A DNA stretch of 64,000 nucleotides from the NCBI RefSeq assembly GCF_002214185.1, contig NZ_CP022161.1, positions 7,137,486-7,201,485 of the forward strand, in the 5' to 3' direction. This stretch comes from Streptomyces capitiformicae (GTDB taxonomy: Bacteria; Actinomycetota; Actinomycetes; Streptomycetales; Streptomycetaceae). Position numbers and translations under genes: made by a program. The notes beneath the pieces were generated by a model. The model searched no databases and had not been told where the DNA came from. It saw nothing but the letters and a program-made list of their open reading frames with translations. Shown piece by piece: positions 61,376 to 64,000 of the stretch (its first letter is position 1; each line of letters starts with the position of its first letter).

Positions 61376-61947
61376 GCCGCCACCAGCGTGTGCTGAGGGT
61401 GCCGTCGGCGCAGCTCGCGTATGGCGTGATGGGCGCGGGACTTCACCGTACCCGGCGGGATGGACAGGGCGTCCGCGGCGTCCGGGCCGGTCCAGCCCAG
61501 CATGTAGACGTAGAAGAGCACCTCGCGGTGCGATGGCGAGAGCCGGGAGAGTGCGTGCACGAGGAAGCAGCGGTGAACCGCCTGGCTGATGGGGTCGACG
61601 GGTTCGGCATGGGACTCCAGGAGCTCGTGGTGGAGCTCGGGGCGTGCCTGCTCGCGCCGCGTCCAGTCGATCACCAGGTTGTGCGCCACCCTGAACAGCC
61701 AGGCCCTCGAGGGCGACCAGCCCGGCGGCTGGTCCGCGCTGCTCAGCCAGGCGCGCAGCAGCGTCTCCTGGACGAAGTCCTCGGCGCGCTGCCGGTCGCC
61801 GCGCAACAGTCCACTGACGTAGCGCAGGAGCGGCGCATGGTGTCGCTCGTAGAGCACACGGACCGGCCCGTCACCGGAAGAAACGGTCTCACCATTCCTG
61901 GGAGCGCTCCCAGGGGGTGTGGATGGGGCGGACGGGGACGTTCTCAT
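61372..61947 (-). CDS. ECF (group 4) RNA polymerase sigma factor
   Basis: This 191-residue protein starts at ATG 61947 after GGGGGAGG. Region 2: VRVLYERHHAPLLRYVSGLL, RAEDFVQETLLRAWLSS. Region 4: ALSRLSPSHREVLFYVYMLG, WTGPDAADALSIPPGTVKSR, AHHAIRELRRRHP. The domain order is normal for ECF factors. No anti-sigma gene is adjacent; instead the sigma gene is coupled by ATGA to a secretion-system membrane protein. It may autoregulate the secretion operon. Confidence 0.9.
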   Translation of the reverse strand: MRTSPSAPSTPPGSAPRNGETVSSGDGPVRVLYERHHAPLLRYVSGLLRGDRQRAEDFVQETLLRAWLSSADQPPGWSPSRAWLFRVAHNLVIDWTRREQARPELHHELLESHAEPVDPISQAVHRCFLVHALSRLSPSHREVLFYVYMLGWTGPDAADALSIPPGTVKSRAHHAIRELRRRHPQHTLVAA

Positions 61948-62313
61948 GGGTTTGCCTCCCCCAGCACCGGCCTCGGTCTGCGAGCCGGTCCCGGCATGCG
62001 CCGCACGTGGCGGCATGAGTCGAGAAAAGCGAGTTCAGGGACCAGAGCCGCCCGCATCCATAAACGGAATAGAGAACTCCTGTTCCTGCTGGGGCGTGAG
62101 TCTATGTGTGCCTCGAGGACTTTCAAGAGGTCTTGAGGTGAACGTGAGGTTCTACATGAGACCGCGATCCGGATGAAACAATCTGGTCCAGACCTGCCGT
62201 CCGGTCCGTCGGACGGCGCTGACGCCAAGCCCGCGCCGTCGGCACACGCAAAGGGGTGCCGGCCCGGGAAGGGGATTCCGGGCCGGCACCCCTGGATGAA
62301 GCGGTGGCGTCGG
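61948..62313. promoter_or_regulatory. Intergenic region of the secretion locus
   Basis: 366 bp between the WXG100 gene stop and the sigma factor start, holding the 62252-62293 terminator and the probable promoter of the sigma-membrane-ATPase operon. It is A/T-richer than its surroundings (for example catccataaacggaatagag), and includes caagaggtcttg, a 12-bp palindrome near 62128-62139, a possible operator. Confidence 0.55.
62252..62293 (-). terminator. Terminator of the WXG100 gene
   Basis: A perfect 16-bp stem (aggggtgccggcccgg / ccgggccggcacccct) with a 10-nt loop, 20 bp after the WXG100 stop on the minus strand. Confidence 0.92.
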
Positions 62314-62619
62314 TTACCTACCAGCCGGGATGCTGCTCGCGATCTGGCCGTCCAGGTTCTTCACGGAGTCCTTGACCGACACGAACTGCTTGGCGAACTC
62401 CCTGATGTTCTGCACCGCCTCCGTCACCGACTTGTTGAAGTTCATGTAGGAGTCCTGCAGCGCCGGGCTGGACTGCTGCAGCACCAGGCCGTTGCCAAGG
62501 AGATCCACGACATCCCGCTGCAGACTCTCCAGCTGGGGCACGAGCGTGCTGTCGACAGCGGTGGTGAGCTTGGCGGCCGTGGAGTCTACCTGCTCGTCAT
62601 CGACGTGGGTCTTGCCCAT
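62314..62619 (-). CDS. WXG100-type small helical protein (putative T7SS substrate)
   Basis: This 101-residue protein starts at ATG 62619 after GAGGACACC. Helices: DSTAAKLTTAVDSTLVPQLE, SLQRDVVDLLGNGLVLQQSS, YMNFNKSVTEAVQNIREFAK and QFVSVKDSVKNLDGQIA. Length and a two-long-helix plan with a central turn match ESAT-6/WXG100 proteins, although the WXG tripeptide is replaced by a GNGLVL-type turn. It lies between the coiled-coil gene and the secretion operon. It probably dimerises and is exported by the EssC-type motor. Confidence 0.72.
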   Translation of the reverse strand: MGKTHVDDEQVDSTAAKLTTAVDSTLVPQLESLQRDVVDLLGNGLVLQQSSPALQDSYMNFNKSVTEAVQNIREFAKQFVSVKDSVKNLDGQIASSIPAGR

Positions 62620-62712
62620 GGTGTCCTCTTTCGCGTTTCGGTGCGTCCGGTCGCGACCGGACGTGCACCTTGGTGATGGAACTGCCGGGCCCGCGGATGC
62701 GGGCCCTTGGGG

Positions 62713-62745
62713 CCCTGCGGGCGCCGGGGGGAGGCGCCCGCAGGG
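62713..62745 (-). terminator. Terminator of the coiled-coil gene
   Basis: A 13-bp stem (ccctgcgggcgcc / ggcgcccgcaggg) with a 7-nt loop, 47 bp after the stop on the minus strand. Confidence 0.88.
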
Positions 62746-62792
62746 AGTACAGGGGGTGAGGGCCGACGGGCGTCCGGCCCTTCAGCGGGAGA

Positions 62793-64000
62793 TCAGCGCC
62801 AGTTCTCGCCGATCATCCCCAGAGGGGGCTCGTCGCCGTAGCGCTCGTGCTGGGTGATGGAGTCCTTCAGGTACCACTCGCCGTACCGGTTCTTCTGCCA
62901 GACCTCCTGGATCTCGCCCTTGTCGTCGGCGACATAGCGGCTTATGTCCGCGGTGACGACGTGCAGGCCGGAGCCGTCGGGGTTCGTGTAGTCGGTACGC
63001 GTGGCGTTGCCGGGCAGGTTGGAGGTCGTTGTCCCCGGCGAGAAGGAGCCGTCGGCTGGTTTCCCGGTCGCGTCGACCATCGGCTTGTCCACGGTCAGGT
63101 AGGCGGGTGGCCGCTCCAGGTACTCCATCGGCGCCTGCCCGACAGCAACCGCGTCGATATCGGGGTTGGACGACTCCTCCGGGCCCTCGGCCGGTCTGGC
63201 CTCGTTCTGCATCGTCCAGTCACCGTCGGGCGCCTTGAGCCACACCTGCAAGGTGTTGCCCTTCTCGTCGGTGACGTACCGCCTCATGAACCCCTTGCCG
63301 TAGAACTCGTCGTTCGCGTCCACGTAGACCTTGGTGACCTTGCCGTCGGAGCCCTGGGTGGTCGTCACGGAGTCGCCCTCACGGGCGAGTGATCGGTAGG
63401 TCTCGGTGTACGACATCCCGTTCTTGTTGGTGATCGTCGTTGTCGTCTCGACCGGGTTGCCGTTCTTGTCGACCTCGATCTCACCGTCGGCGTTCAGCTT
63501 GTACTCGATCTTCGTGTGGCCGTTGTCGTCGTTCCGCTCGTAGGTGGTGGGTACAGGGGGCGGTGGGGTCTCCGCCGGGGCGTCCCCGCCGAGTTCGCGG
63601 TTCATGTGCAGCGGGTTGGGTTCGCCGCTCTCCGGGGTCCAGGCCGGTTTCTTCTCCAGCTCTTCCTGCTCCGAGGCGTAGGCCTTCTGCATGTCCTCGG
63701 CCCGCTGCCGCAGCGGTTCCTCGTCCTTGTCGAGCTGTTTCTGCGCCTCTTCGGTCGCGGCCTGGTCCTTCCACAGGTCCTGCTGCTTCTTGTCCAGCTC
63801 GTCCCATTCGGGGGTGAAGGCGTCCTGTTCCTTCCGCAGGGCGTCCCGCTCCAGGTTCAGGTCGTTCTGCTCCTTCTCCTGCTTGCCTTCCAGGGCCTTC
63901 TGCGCGGAGTCCTGTTCCTTCCAGAGGTCCTGCTGTTTGCGCTGCAGCTCATCCATCTGCTCGCGGGACGGTTGCTGCCCCTTGGCGAGTGCCGCCCGTT
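62793..64000 (-). CDS. Coiled-coil protein of the secretion locus, partial (start beyond the right edge)
   Basis: The minus-strand frame is open to base 64000 (GQQPSREQMDELQRKQQD in phase across the edge), so ATG 63956 is internal and the N-terminus lies outside. About 105 residues of highly charged heptads repeat the theme QQDLWKEQDSAQKALEGKQE then KKQQDLWKDQAATEEAQKQL. After a Pro-rich hinge come about 270 residues of Thr/Asp/Gly-rich beta structure with internal repeats (HTKIEYKLNADGEIEVDKNG; KVTKVYVDANDEFYGKGFM; LQVWLKAPDGDWTMQNEA; EIQEVWQKNRYGEWYLKD). It resembles a T7SS effector or surface protein with a YD/RHS-like beta part. The family is not recognised. Confidence 0.7.
   Translation of the reverse strand, partial: RAALAKGQQPSREQMDELQRKQQDLWKEQDSAQKALEGKQEKEQNDLNLERDALRKEQDAFTPEWDELDKKQQDLWKDQAATEEAQKQLDKDEEPLRQRAEDMQKAYASEQEELEKKPAWTPESGEPNPLHMNRELGGDAPAETPPPPVPTTYERNDDNGHTKIEYKLNADGEIEVDKNGNPVETTTTITNKNGMSYTETYRSLAREGDSVTTTQGSDGKVTKVYVDANDEFYGKGFMRRYVTDEKGNTLQVWLKAPDGDWTMQNEARPAEGPEESSNPDIDAVAVGQAPMEYLERPPAYLTVDKPMVDATGKPADGSFSPGTTTSNLPGNATRTDYTNPDGSGLHVVTADISRYVADDKGEIQEVWQKNRYGEWYLKDSITQHERYGDEPPLGMIGENWR

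Overview
The window is a 64 kb piece of a Streptomyces-type chromosome. This rests on about 70% G+C with strong G/C bias in third codon positions, on gene content (two SigB/SigF-type sigma factors in tandem, a subtilisin-inhibitor-like protein, an OsaA-type sensor, short proteins of the kind found in streptomycetes, a WXG100/FtsK-like secretion locus), and on gene order around upp-tadA-tRNA-Ser-sigma-sigma, which as I remember it matches the core chromosome of S. coelicolor. No database was consulted.

Layout. 1-16 kb: a decaying accessory stretch with a PIN-toxin module, a PAS/GAF/SpoIIE phosphatase, a short-form UvrA (UvrA2), a DinB-fold protein, a glyoxalase-fold protein, a TauD-type dioxygenase, a CopC-CopD fusion, a DUF985 cupin and an AlcB-like acyltransferase. 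Between them lie broken genes: a GNAT, an F420/FMN-binding protein, a penicillin acylase and a siderophore-interacting protein, the last two cut by one deletion. 16-28 kb: conserved core with a HhH-GPD DNA-repair protein, a LytR_C protein, upp, the tadA pair, tRNA-Ser(CGA), a sigF-like and a sigN-like gene, then MarR and an unusual MFS exporter fused to beta-sandwich repeats. 28-34 kb: small enzymes, an orphan OmpR-type response regulator whose downstream genes are truncated, DUF2797, VOC, and a LysR gene with a perfect palindrome over its start.

34.8-40.7 kb: remnant of an integrative element in the 3' half of tRNA-Arg(ACG). A 45-bp copy of the tRNA end lies at 34850-34894 and the intact tRNA is at 40620-40692. 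It carries a truncated tyrosine integrase, a glycosyltransferase pair, a frameshifted secreted S33 peptidase, and IS110 and DUF4240 fragments. 40.9-45.3 kb: tRNA-Ser(GCT), an SSI-like inhibitor, and an OsaA-like sensor kinase cut short and joined to the 3' end of an unrelated carbohydrate-binding gene.

45.3-54.4 kb: a catabolic block with hydroxyquinol 1,2-dioxygenase, maleylacetate reductase, a divergent second reductase and a LysR regulator, followed by an esterase, a PucR-type regulator and the dihydroxyacetone kinase genes dhaK-dhaL-dhaM. 54.4-55.1 kb: a GH75 chitosanase. 55.4-64 kb: a type VII-like secretion locus on the minus strand with a three-ATPase EssC/EccC-type motor carrying an FHA-like region, a membrane protein translationally coupled to an ECF sigma factor, a WXG100-type protein, and a charged coiled-coil protein that runs off the right edge.

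Two themes run through the window. First, minisatellites with 8-23 bp units occur at about ten places, several inside or touching genes. Second, at least six half-gene junctions or frameshifts suggest recurrent small deletions, although assembly artefacts are not excluded. Several genes also appear to be leaderless, with a TANNNT -10 hexamer 6-7 nt before the start codon.
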